Below are positions 8,550-15,903 of a stretch of 40,830 bases of DNA, piece by piece (the stretch's first letter is position 1; each line of letters begins with the position of its first letter). The notes under the pieces were generated by a model. The model was not told the origin of the DNA, ran no database searches, and saw only the letters and a list, made by a program, of their open reading frames with translations. The DNA is from DASYVD01 sp050693035 (lineage in GTDB: Bacteria > Actinomycetota > UBA4738 > CALAEC01). Made by a program: the position numbers and the translations under genes. The stretch is taken from contig JBOGWB010000074.1 in NCBI GenBank assembly GCA_050693035.1, positions 1 through 40,830 of the forward strand, read 5' to 3'.

Positions 8550-9265
8550 GTCTTCGCGGGGCGTTCCGCCCCACCTGCTCGGGCGGCGACACCGTGGCGG
8601 GGACGGCTGGCCATGAGGAACCCCCAGTACATGACAGCCACTCCGGCGGTCAGGAGGAGAGAAAAGCCACCGAAGTTCGCCCCTCTGGCGAATGCGGAAC
8701 CGGCGAAGACGACTGTGGCGCCCAACACGATCAGAAGGATTCCGTGGAAGCGATTGCGCAGCTCTCGCCTCCCACGCGTCCTCCAGGCGGACCACAGCGC
8801 CCCTGCGACGAGAACCACGTATCCCCCGATCGAGTAGGGCCGGGCCAGCTCCAGCGCTGCGGATCCCTCCTCGAGCACCTGGCGTCCGGAAAAGAACTCC
8901 CGAGTCGCAAGAACCTCTTCGTCCAGGCTGGCCGTCCGGACCTCCACCGTGGCCCACACCGTCGCCAGAAGGAGGACTCCGAATACAGCGTGGCCAACCC
9001 ACTGAGGCCGGACAAGTAGGTACACCTCTCCCTGCGCAAGGTATGGCACGTTGAGCAGCGCGCCGAAGAGCCAATAGGTCCGGAACTCCGCGGACGACCA
9101 CCCGTCCAGGACCCCGAACGCCAGGGCCCCCGATGCGATCGCGTACATGAGCAGGGCCACGGCCCACACTCCCTCGAACAGGTTTCCTCGCCTTCCGAAC
9201 CGCACGAGGAGGTGCACCCCAAAGACCAGGGAAACCAGCGCCGCGGCGATTGGGAGGACGATCAC
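8546..9265 (-). CDS. Predicted 7-transmembrane protein of unknown function
   Basis: About 239 residues, mostly hydrophobic, with seven predicted membrane segments near residues 2-22, 31-52, 64-83, 88-110, 147-165, 175-197 and 200-220. A short extracytoplasmic or cytoplasmic loop (TASLDEEVLATREFFSG) lies between segments 4 and 5, and the tail is Arg/Ala-rich. I recognise no catalytic motif. The start is a GTG with GAGGGGA in front of it, overlapping the stop of the acyl-CoA synthetase gene in a GTGA junction. The two are thus translationally coupled, and this protein may serve lipid metabolism, but that is inference only. Confidence 0.75.
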   Translation of the reverse strand: MIVLPIAAALVSLVFGVHLLVRFGRRGNLFEGVWAVALLMYAIASGALAFGVLDGWSSAEFRTYWLFGALLNVPYLAQGEVYLLVRPQWVGHAVFGVLLLATVWATVEVRTASLDEEVLATREFFSGRQVLEEGSAALELARPYSIGGYVVLVAGALWSAWRTRGRRELRNRFHGILLIVLGATVVFAGSAFARGANFGGFSLLLTAGVAVMYWGFLMASRPRHGVAARAGGAERPAKT

Positions 9266-10785
9266 GACTCCCCTCCTCTGAGATCGCGGCGCATCACCTT
9301 CCCGGTGACGTGCTTGGGAAGGCGGTCCACGAACACCACGTCCCGCGGGCACTTGAAGCGGGCCAGGGTGGTCCGGCAGTGGTCGACGATCTCCTCCCGG
9401 GTGGCTTTGGCGCCGGGGCGAAGGACCACCAGGGCCCGGACCGCCTCGCCGGTGCGGGGGTCCGGCACGCCGACGACGGCGCACTCGGCCACGGAAGGAT
9501 GGGCCGCCACGACCTCCTCCACCTCCCTGGGGAACACGTTGAAACCCGACACGATGACCAGGTCCTTCTTCCGATCGACGAGGTGCAAGAAGCCGTCGTC
9601 GTCCGCGTACGCCACGTCGCCCGTGCGAAACCAACTCTCCTCCACGAATGCCTCTTCCGTCTCCACCACCCGGCGCCAGTAGCCTCGGAAGACGTTGGGG
9701 CCCCGAACCACCAGCTCTCCCGGGTCGCCCTCCTCGGGCTCCTCGCCGTGCTCGCCGATCAGGCGCACGTCCACCCCGGGCAGGGGAAGTCCGATGGAGC
9801 CGGGACGAGCCTCCGGCGCCAGTGCGTTGGTCGTGACGGCCGGACCGGTCTCGGTCAGGCCGTACCCCTCCCAGATCGTGAGCCCGAACCGAGCCCGGAA
9901 TTCCTCGAGCAGGTCTGCTGGGAGGGCGGCCGCCCCGGAGACCGCGAGCCGAACCGAGGACAGGTCGGGCTCTCGGGACTCGGCGGCCTCGAGCCAGGCC
10001 CTGAACATCGGCGGCACGCCGCACAGCACGGTGACCCGGTGCCGCTCCACGAGTTCGAGCGTCTCGACCGGGTCGAATCGCTCCACGAGGACTCCGCTGG
10101 CGCCCACGCGAAGCATGAAGTTCAGCACGGCGTTGAGCCCGTAGAGATGGAACAGCGGCAGAGCCAACAGGATCACGTCGGATGCGGCCTCCCCGAGGAT
10201 GGGGACCGCGGCGAGTTGATCGAGGTTCGCCAGGAGGTTCCCGTGGGTGAGCATGGCGCCCCTGGGCTCGGCCGTGGTCCCGGACGTGTAGGCGAGAATG
10301 GCCAGGTCGTCCTGTCCCACGGCGACCTGCGGCAGTTCGCCTCCCCGGGTGATCATCTCCTCGAGCGAACGGGTGCGCCGGGGAACCGGCGGCGGACCGA
10401 CCACGACGACGTTCTCGATGGAGGCCACCCGGTCGCGCACCGAGAGGACGGTGGGCAGGAAGTCCGTCTCGGCCACCACCACCCTCGCCTCGGCGTCCGC
10501 GAGGACGTAGCCGACCTCCTCGGGAGTCAGCATGACGTTGAGGGGGGCGGCCACGGCGCCGATGGCCATCGTCCCGTACAGCGCGTACAGGAACTCCGGG
10601 ACGTTGCCCACGAGCATGGCCACGCGATCCTCGCGCCCCACGCCCAGCCCGTGCAGCGCCGCCCCGGTGCGCCTCACCCGTTCGGCCAGGCCCCGGTACG
10701 GGATCATCCGGCCGTGGAAATGGAGCGCCGGCTCCCCCCGGCGCCGCTCCGCCGCCGACAGCACGAGCTCGTGGAGAGACCCCAC
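9262..10785 (-). CDS. Acyl-CoA synthetase (AMP-forming), FadD-like
   Basis: Member of the ANL superfamily that activates a carboxylic acid as acyl-AMP and transfers it to CoA. Visible motifs: P-loop YTSGTTAEPRGAMLTHGN (A5/A3-type core, with EPRG in place of the usual PKG), LPLFHLYGLN, YGLTETGPAV, the hinge-containing DRKKDLVIVSGFNVFPREVE and the C-terminal lysine in HVTGKVMRRDL. The frame extends upstream to 11061, but the divergent promoter at 10829-10857 and the family length favour the GTG at 10785 (about 507 residues); an ATG at 10848 is an alternative. Substrate unknown; long- or medium-chain fatty acids are plausible. It overlaps the 7-TM gene downstream. Confidence 0.88.
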   Translation of the reverse strand: MGSLHELVLSAAERRRGEPALHFHGRMIPYRGLAERVRRTGAALHGLGVGREDRVAMLVGNVPEFLYALYGTMAIGAVAAPLNVMLTPEEVGYVLADAEARVVVAETDFLPTVLSVRDRVASIENVVVVGPPPVPRRTRSLEEMITRGGELPQVAVGQDDLAILAYTSGTTAEPRGAMLTHGNLLANLDQLAAVPILGEAASDVILLALPLFHLYGLNAVLNFMLRVGASGVLVERFDPVETLELVERHRVTVLCGVPPMFRAWLEAAESREPDLSSVRLAVSGAAALPADLLEEFRARFGLTIWEGYGLTETGPAVTTNALAPEARPGSIGLPLPGVDVRLIGEHGEEPEEGDPGELVVRGPNVFRGYWRRVVETEEAFVEESWFRTGDVAYADDDGFLHLVDRKKDLVIVSGFNVFPREVEEVVAAHPSVAECAVVGVPDPRTGEAVRALVVLRPGAKATREEIVDHCRTTLARFKCPRDVVFVDRLPKHVTGKVMRRDLRGGES

Positions 10786-10828
10786 GACCGGAAGGATACC
10801 GCCGCCAGCCTCCCGACCTGCGATGACG

Positions 10829-10857
10829 TTGGCATCGGGTTCGCCCATCCCTAGAAT
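10829..10857 (+). promoter_or_regulatory. Sigma-70-type promoter for the TIM-barrel/response-regulator pair
   Basis: TTGGCA (10829-10834), 17 bases, TAGAAT (10852-10857). Then AGGAGG at 10870-10875 and a GTG start at 10880. Its position argues against the most upstream starts of the divergent acyl-CoA synthetase. Confidence 0.6.
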
Positions 10858-10879
10858 GCCTTCACACGCAGGAGGCTCC

Positions 10880-11677
10880 GTGAGGGCGACGCCCAAGCTC
10901 CTACTCTCCACGGCTCCTTTCTTCCGCCTTCCGCTCCGAGAGGCGTTTCGGCTGGCTCGGGAGACGGGGTTCGACGCTGTCGAGGTGATGGTCACCGCGG
11001 ACCCCGCAACCCAGGACGGCCGGACCCTCCCCCGGCTGGCGGACGAGTTCGGCCTGTCCATCGAGGCCCTGCACGCCCCGTTCCTCCTCCTGACCCGGCG
11101 GGTGTGGGGGACCGAGCCGGTCGAGAAGATCTATCGGGCAACCCAGGTCGCCCGGCGAGCGAACATCGGGCTCGTGGTGGTTCACCCGCCGTATCGGTGG
11201 CAGCTCGGATACCGACGCTGGGTCACCACCAGCCTGGCGGAGTACTCGGTGCGCTCGGGGGTCACCATCGCTGTGGAGAACATGTTTCCCCTCCGCATCC
11301 GGGGGGACGTGGGCCTCCGCTTCCACGCCGGGCAGGACTTCGAGGACCTCGACAAATTTCCCCATCTGGTCATCGATACGAGCCATCTCGCCGTGGCCGG
11401 GATCGACCTGATGGAGGCGTACGAGCGGTACCGGACGAAGGTGGTCCACTTCCACGTGTCGAATAACGCCGGCAAGGGGTGGGACTCGCACCTCCCCGTA
11501 GAACAAGGAGTTCTGCCGATCGCCGAGCTGTTGGAGAGAATGGCCGGGGACGGGTTCGCGGGCACGGTTTCTCTCGAGCTGGACCTGCGTCCGTACCTCC
11601 ACGACGAGGCCGCCCTGAAGGACGTGCTGACGCGCAACCGGGAGTTCTGTCAGAAGCGGCTGGGGGTGGCGGCATGA
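10880..11677 (+). CDS. Xylose-isomerase-like TIM-barrel protein (sugar phosphate isomerase/epimerase family)
   Basis: A 265-residue AP-endonuclease-2/xylose-isomerase-like TIM barrel. Strand-end segments are visible in AVEVMVTAD, IEALHAPF, LVVVHPPY, IAVENMF, LVIDTSHLA, VVHFHVSN and VSLELDL. The metal-ligand type residues Glu (AVEN), Asp/His (DTSH), His (HFHVSN) and Glu (SLEL) are in the positions expected for the family. It resembles Rv0498 of M. tuberculosis, encoded in the same conserved neighbourhood (from memory). The actual substrate is unknown. A GTG start follows AGGAGG. The stop overlaps the ATG of the response-regulator gene. Confidence 0.82.
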   Translation: MRATPKLLLSTAPFFRLPLREAFRLARETGFDAVEVMVTADPATQDGRTLPRLADEFGLSIEALHAPFLLLTRRVWGTEPVEKIYRATQVARRANIGLVVVHPPYRWQLGYRRWVTTSLAEYSVRSGVTIAVENMFPLRIRGDVGLRFHAGQDFEDLDKFPHLVIDTSHLAVAGIDLMEAYERYRTKVVHFHVSNNAGKGWDSHLPVEQGVLPIAELLERMAGDGFAGTVSLELDLRPYLHDEAALKDVLTRNREFCQKRLGVAA

Positions 11678-12087
11678 CCGTGCGGCTCCTGGTAGTGGAC
11701 GACACCGACCACGTCCGGCGGATGCTCGTTGAGATCCTGAACCTCCACGGCTTCGAGGTCGCGGCTCAGGCGGCGGACGGGACCGAGGCGGTCGAGGAGG
11801 CTCGTCGGGCGGATCCAGACATCGTGGTGATGGACTACAAGATGCCCGGGACCAACGGCCTGGAGGCCACGCGGTTGATCCGGGCCGAGCGACCCGACCA
11901 GACGGTGATCCTCTATTCGGCGTACCTTGACGAGCAGCTGCGAGCCCGGGCTCGGGAGGCCGGAGTCTCCGCCTGCATCGCCAAGCCCTCCGGGGTCGAG
12001 GCCCTGGCCACCGAGATCAGCGCCCTGGCCATGGACCTCCGCGGAGACGACCGATCCGGGGACGCGCCGAACAGCGAACGCCCCTAG
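11674..12087 (+). CDS. Single-domain response regulator (CheY-like receiver)
   Basis: A receiver domain only, about 137 residues. The acidic pocket is seen in LLVVDDTDHVRRM, the phospho-acceptor Asp lies in DIVVMDYKMPGTNGLEATRL, a Ser replaces the usual Thr in ILYSAY, and the conserved Lys is in CIAKPSG. There is no output domain, and the polar C-terminal tail of about 15 residues is probably disordered. It is translationally coupled to the TIM-barrel gene (ATGA junction). No histidine kinase is encoded nearby, so its partner is elsewhere. Confidence 0.88.
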   Translation: MTVRLLVVDDTDHVRRMLVEILNLHGFEVAAQAADGTEAVEEARRADPDIVVMDYKMPGTNGLEATRLIRAERPDQTVILYSAYLDEQLRARAREAGVSACIAKPSGVEALATEISALAMDLRGDDRSGDAPNSERP

Positions 12088-12121
12088 CTCTGCCCGGGCC
12101 GGCCGCCGGTAGGATGCACAG

Positions 12122-12256
12122 GTGCGTCGAGGAACGCTGATCGTGATCATCGCGTTGTTCGCCCTGATCGGGGCGGCGGCCGTGTGGCAGCTGGTGATGT
12201 TCCTTCGGACCGAGCCGGCCACCCCACCGTCGCCGGCATCGACCGTGTCGCGCTAG
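12122..12256 (+). CDS. Small single-pass membrane protein, 44 residues
   Basis: A GTG-started frame reads VRRGTLIVIIALFALIGAAA and then VWQLVMFLRTEPATPPSP, ending STVSR. It has two N-terminal arginines, one hydrophobic helix (residues 5-27) and a Pro/Thr-rich tail, the form of a genuine small membrane protein. TAGGAT ends 6 bases before the GTG, suggesting a leaderless transcript. The stop is shared with the convergent acyltransferase through a CTAG overlap, the same geometry as at three other annotated gene pairs here, which supports a real gene end. Function unknown. Confidence 0.6.
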   Translation: MRRGTLIVIIALFALIGAAAVWQLVMFLRTEPATPPSPASTVSR

Positions 12257-13155
12257 CGGAACACCGACTTCCGACTCACCAGGTTGCGTTGCAGCATCGC
12301 CTGAATGTCCTCGCGCACGCGTTCGGTGAGATCGAGAACGGTCATCCCGTCCTGCCAGGCGTCGTCCGGATACTCGTCGGTGGCGATCGGCTCACCGAAC
12401 TCCACTATCCATTTCGACGGTAGGGGGATCATCCCCAGCGGACCGAGCCAGGGGAAGAACGGCGTGACTGGGAAGTACGGGAGCCCCAGCACTCGGGCGA
12501 CGGGGCGGGCTCGAGATACGAGCGGGTAGATCTCCTCCGACCCAACGATGGCCACCGGCACGATCGGGGCCTTCGCCCGGAGAGCCAGCTCCATGAAGCC
12601 CCCGCGTCCGAATCGCTGGAGCCGGTATCGCTCCCTCCAGGGCTTCCCGACGCCCTTGTAACCCTCGGGAAACACTCCCAGGAGCTCCTCGCCCTCGAGG
12701 AGCCGCAAGGCATCCTCGTCGCACGCAAGGGTGTTGCCGGACTTTCGAGCCAGGGCACCGACGAACGGCATCCGGAAGACCAGGTCGGCAGCGAGCAGGC
12801 GGACGTGGCGGTGAGCCGGGTGCCGGTCGAGGAGGCCGAACTTGAGGACGATGGCGTCCCACGGAACCGTCCCGGCATGGTTCGCCACCAGGAGGGCAGG
12901 CCCTTCCGCGGGGACGTTCTCCATCGCGACCCAGTCGACCCGCCACCAGCGCTCGTGGAGCACCCGGGCCAGCGGCGCCAGCACGGTTCGGGTCAGATCG
13001 GGGTCGAAGCCGAACTCATCGACCTCGTAGTCACCGGTGAGGCGGCGGCGGATGAAGGCAAGTGCCTCGCCGACCGTGTCGTCCGGGGGAGGCACGGCTC
13101 GGACGGGCCGCGTCGGTCGGCGGCCCCGCTTGCCGAGGGACACGATCTCAGCCAT
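12253..13155 (-). CDS. Lysophospholipid acyltransferase family protein (PlsC-like)
   Basis: A protein of 300 residues with the PlsC/LPLAT motifs: NHAGTVPWDAIVL (acceptor His and Asp, with the longer spacing known in one actinobacterial subgroup), GNTLACDEDA, GVFPEGYKGVGK (motif III) and APIVPVAIVGSEE (motif IV). It probably acylates a lysophospholipid or related acceptor at the membrane. The ATG at 13155 (MAEIVSLGKRGRRP) is chosen over longer starts because it overlaps the epimerase stop by only 8 bases. It is the last gene of the operon beginning at 16794, and corresponds to Rv0502, which also follows an SDR gene. Confidence 0.9.
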   Translation of the reverse strand: MAEIVSLGKRGRRPTRPVRAVPPPDDTVGEALAFIRRRLTGDYEVDEFGFDPDLTRTVLAPLARVLHERWWRVDWVAMENVPAEGPALLVANHAGTVPWDAIVLKFGLLDRHPAHRHVRLLAADLVFRMPFVGALARKSGNTLACDEDALRLLEGEELLGVFPEGYKGVGKPWRERYRLQRFGRGGFMELALRAKAPIVPVAIVGSEEIYPLVSRARPVARVLGLPYFPVTPFFPWLGPLGMIPLPSKWIVEFGEPIATDEYPDDAWQDGMTVLDLTERVREDIQAMLQRNLVSRKSVFR

Positions 13156-14197
13156 CAGACGTCTCCAGCGCTGGCCGCCCGGCCGGGCGGCCCACCGCCC
13201 GTCGGATCCTCCGGTCCCACTCCTCCACGCGCTTCGTGGTGACGGGGCCCCGGGTCCCCGTCCCCCGCACGAAGTCGAGCAGTCCATCGCGCGTGGAGTA
13301 CACGGGCCGCCAGGCGAATTCCTCGGCGAGCCGGGATGTGTCGACGGCCCTCCCGTAGAGGAGCAGCCTGACCTGGTCGGCAGGGAAATCGACGGCTCCC
13401 CGGCGCCGGAGGGCCTCGGCGAGGGGGGACGCTGCGGGCAGCACCACGGGGACGGGGAGCTTTCCCATCAGCCTGACGGCCTGCGACAGGGGAACCACAC
13501 CCTCCCCGGCCACGTTGAACGTCCCGGGATGGTCCTCCCGCACCGCCCTGAGGAGGACCTCGACCGCATCGTCCTCGTGGACGAGCTGGAGACGCGGATC
13601 GTACCCGAGCGCCGTCGGGATCACCGGCAGGGACAGGTACCTGGTCATCGCGCTGTCGATGCGGGGCCCGATGAAGTTGGCGAACCGGAGCATGGAGAGA
13701 TGGATGTGCGGGCTTCGCCGGGCCATGGTGCGAGCGTAGGCCTCGACATCCAGGGCATCCTTCCCGAAGCCGCGAGGCTCGGCTCGTGCGGTCATCCCCT
13801 CCGTGAAGATGGCCGGGTCCCGCGGGGACGACCCGTACACCGCGGTGGAGGAGCGCACCACCACCTTCCTCAGCCGCTCCGCCCGCTGGCACGCCGCGAA
13901 CAGCTGCATGGCCCCGATGACGTTGATGTCCTTCATCCGCCCCCGGCCGCCGGCTCGCCCCGGCGCGGACAGGAGGCCCAGGTGGACCAGGGTGTCCACC
14001 TCTGTCGTCTGGAGCACCTTGACCACCAGCGGATTGCGGATATCGGCCCGGACGAACTCGGTCCGCTCGAACCGGGCCGCCGGCTCCTCCAGATCCACAC
14101 CCACGATCCGTTCGACCTCGGGGTCGGCTTCCAGGCGGCGGGCCAATCCGGCGGCCAGGTGGCTCCGGATGCCCGTGATGAGGATCCGCTGTCCCAC
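13148..14197 (-). CDS. Extended SDR / NAD-dependent epimerase-like protein
   Basis: A Rossmann-fold protein of 349 residues: ILITGIRSHLAAGLARRLE at the N-terminus, VGVDLEEP as the NAD-ribose acidic strand, FVRADIRNP, VDTLVHLG and VVVRSSTAVYGSSP, then a C-terminal substrate domain with TFNVAGEGVVPLSQAVRLMG. The classical glycine motif is degenerate and I do not see the usual YxxxK. The nearest candidate is GFGKD, so catalysis of the GalE type is doubtful. It is the counterpart of Rv0501 (labelled galE2), next to bS22 and the acyltransferase in mycobacteria too. It could use NAD(P) for a lipid- or sugar-linked step not yet known. Confidence 0.85.
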   Translation of the reverse strand: MGQRILITGIRSHLAAGLARRLEADPEVERIVGVDLEEPAARFERTEFVRADIRNPLVVKVLQTTEVDTLVHLGLLSAPGRAGGRGRMKDINVIGAMQLFAACQRAERLRKVVVRSSTAVYGSSPRDPAIFTEGMTARAEPRGFGKDALDVEAYARTMARRSPHIHLSMLRFANFIGPRIDSAMTRYLSLPVIPTALGYDPRLQLVHEDDAVEVLLRAVREDHPGTFNVAGEGVVPLSQAVRLMGKLPVPVVLPAASPLAEALRRRGAVDFPADQVRLLLYGRAVDTSRLAEEFAWRPVYSTRDGLLDFVRGTGTRGPVTTKRVEEWDRRIRRAVGRPAGRPALETSDG

Positions 14198-14208
14198 GAG
14201 GGCCGAGT

Positions 14209-15069
14209 CTATCCGGGCCGGAACGGCCCGGGCAGGGGGATCACCCGACCGGGACCTCCCACGGTTGGGAGGGCGATCTCGACCTCGTCGCCGGGCCGGA
14301 GGTCGAGTGACTCAGCCGCGCTGTCCCGGTTGCGCACCAGGGCCAGCCGCCCGGACGAGTCCACGATGATCCCCACCGCCCAGTTCGCGACGTCGGCGAA
14401 GGTCCGTGCCTCACGGGCCGGGCTTCGGTGCCCCTTGGCCCGCACCTCGAGCCGGGGAGCCTCGGCGACCCCCGCTTCTTCCAGGACGTCTGGTCCCGCG
14501 GCGAGCTGGACGTTCCCAAACCGGTCCACGGCGACGACCCGGCACACCACCCTTCCCGGTTCGACCTGGGGCGAGGGAACGTCGATGCGCGCCAGGGAGG
14601 AAGGGTCGAGCGCACGACCCACGGCTGAGGGGTCCTGGCCGGTGGCCAGGCGTGCCGCCGCGGGCGCGAAGACGTCCCGTCCGTGGAACGTCGCCGAGGT
14701 CCGAACCCCTTCCTCCTCCACCGGCTCGATGAGGAAGCCTCGCTTCACCCCGCCCAGGGCGTCCCATGCCAGCGACAGCAGCCCGTTGTCCGGGCCCACG
14801 AGGAGAGCGTTTCCTGACTCCACGACCACGGGCCTCCGCTCGGTTCCTACCCCCGGGTCCACCACCGCCAGGTAGACCGACTCGGGCGGCGCGTGAGGCG
14901 TGGCGTCCGCGAGCACGAGCGCTCCTCGCAGCACGTCCTGGGGCGGGATGCCGTGTGTCAGATCGAGCACGCGCGCCTCGGGGGCGAGCCGGGCGATGAC
15001 GGCGTGGCACAGCCCCACGAACTCGTCGTCCAGGCCGTAGTCCGTCAGGAAGAGGATCGGCCTGGTCAC
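14209..15069 (-). CDS. SAM hydroxide adenosyltransferase (DUF62 / SAM hydrolase)
   Basis: Family of S-adenosylmethionine-cleaving enzymes related to fluorinase and chlorinase; bacterial DUF62 proteins use hydroxide and yield adenosine plus methionine. Recognisable parts: ILFLTDYGLDDEFVGLCHAV, VVDPGVGTERRPVVVE, LLVGPDNGLLSLAWD, TFHGRDVFAPAAARLA and a C-terminal barrel domain with VDRFGNVQL. The 286 residues are the normal length. The insertion loop of fluorinases is not visible, so halogenation is unlikely. It overlaps the start region of the preceding hydrolase by 4 bases, within the bS22 operon. Confidence 0.92.
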   Translation of the reverse strand: MTRPILFLTDYGLDDEFVGLCHAVIARLAPEARVLDLTHGIPPQDVLRGALVLADATPHAPPESVYLAVVDPGVGTERRPVVVESGNALLVGPDNGLLSLAWDALGGVKRGFLIEPVEEEGVRTSATFHGRDVFAPAAARLATGQDPSAVGRALDPSSLARIDVPSPQVEPGRVVCRVVAVDRFGNVQLAAGPDVLEEAGVAEAPRLEVRAKGHRSPAREARTFADVANWAVGIIVDSSGRLALVRNRDSAAESLDLRPGDEVEIALPTVGGPGRVIPLPGPFRPG

Positions 15070-15773
15070 GGGGCCTGCGGTTCGAAACGCTCGATGAACG
15101 CGGTGACCAGGCGTCGGACGACCTCGCTCTGCCTGCCCTCCAGGAGGTCGGTTCCGTGTTCGGTGCCGGTCACGATCTCCACCCGCTTCGGCGGGGGCGA
15201 TTGCTCGTAGAAGGACTGCGCGGTTTGGGCGGCGATGCCGTCGCCGTCCGCCGCCAGGAACAGCTTGGGGGCGGTGACCCCGGCCAGGACCTCGGGCGAC
15301 GCGGTGAGCCCCATGAAGGTGGAGGGGGCCGAGAGTGTGACCACGCCGTCGACGGGCTCCTCTGCGGCGGCGCGAAGCGCTGCGCTCCCCCCCATGCTGG
15401 CCCCGACGAGGACAACCCGGGTGGCCCCATCGTCCCGCAGGGCGCGGGCCGCGGCCACGACGTCGCGCCAGATCTCGGGGATGTCCTTCTCACCCCCCGA
15501 GTCGCCGTACCCACGGAAGTCGAACGTCAGCGTACGGAACCCGCCGTCGCCGAGAACCGTGGCGAAGGAAGCCCAGGATGTGCGGTCCGTCGGGAACATG
15601 TGGGCGAACACCACGCCGATGTCTCCCTCACCCCGGAGCTCGCCGGCCAGCTCGACCCCGTCGTCGGTGGTGAATCGGATCGCTTCGCCGCGCCGGGCTC
15701 CCATCGATCCCGAGGTGCCGCATGCGGGGACCAGGGACAGGGCCAGGATGGCCACGACCGCGGCGCGGCGCAC
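15066..15773 (-). CDS. Secreted lipoprotein alpha/beta hydrolase
   Basis: A 235-residue serine hydrolase with a lipoprotein signal peptide: positively charged start, hydrophobic core AAVVAILALSL and the candidate lipobox VPAC with Cys at residue 18. The catalytic Ser is in LVGASMGGSAALRAA, an oxyanion-type HMFPTDR segment precedes it, DFRGYGDSGG is typical of the fold, and the acid and His are likely in LAADGDG and GTEHGTDLL. Probably a membrane-anchored esterase or peptidase of unknown substrate. The GTG start lies 9 bases after the bS22 gene with AGAGGA in front, and the stop overlaps the SAM hydrolase start. Confidence 0.85.
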   Translation of the reverse strand: MRRAAVVAILALSLVPACGTSGSMGARRGEAIRFTTDDGVELAGELRGEGDIGVVFAHMFPTDRTSWASFATVLGDGGFRTLTFDFRGYGDSGGEKDIPEIWRDVVAAARALRDDGATRVVLVGASMGGSAALRAAAEEPVDGVVTLSAPSTFMGLTASPEVLAGVTAPKLFLAADGDGIAAQTAQSFYEQSPPPKRVEIVTGTEHGTDLLEGRQSEVVRRLVTAFIERFEPQAP

Positions 15774-15782
15774 GAGGGTCCT

Positions 15783-15881
15783 CTACTTCTTCTGGCGCCG
15801 CTGCCAGCGGGTCTTCTTCAAGAGCTTCTTGTGCTTCTTTTTCCGCATCTTCTTGCGGCGTTTCTTGACCAGTGAGGGCAT
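15783..15881 (-). CDS. Small ribosomal protein bS22 (AURKAIP1/COX24 domain), 32 residues
   Basis: The ATG at 15881 is preceded by AGGAGAAGG and encodes MPSLVKKRRKKMRKKKHKKL followed by LKKTRWQRRQKK. This extremely basic 32-residue peptide matches the actinobacterial AURKAIP1/COX24 family, which was identified in mycobacterial ribosome structures as the 30S protein bS22 near the decoding region. It is too short for most automatic gene callers. In M. tuberculosis the counterpart Rv0500B likewise precedes an SDR gene and a PlsC-like gene (Rv0501, Rv0502). The only difference here is the insertion of the lipoprotein hydrolase and SAM hydrolase between them. It is 22 bases downstream of the RNA-kinase-like gene. 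Confidence 0.9.
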   Translation of the reverse strand: MPSLVKKRRKKMRKKKHKKLLKKTRWQRRQKK

Positions 15882-15903
15882 CCTTCTCCTCTCTCTTCTC
15901 TCT

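Noticed and set aside
14209..15069. Fluorinase or chlorinase activity
   Set aside because: The gene fits the shorter DUF62 SAM hydrolase group; the insertion loop of halogenating members is not visible.
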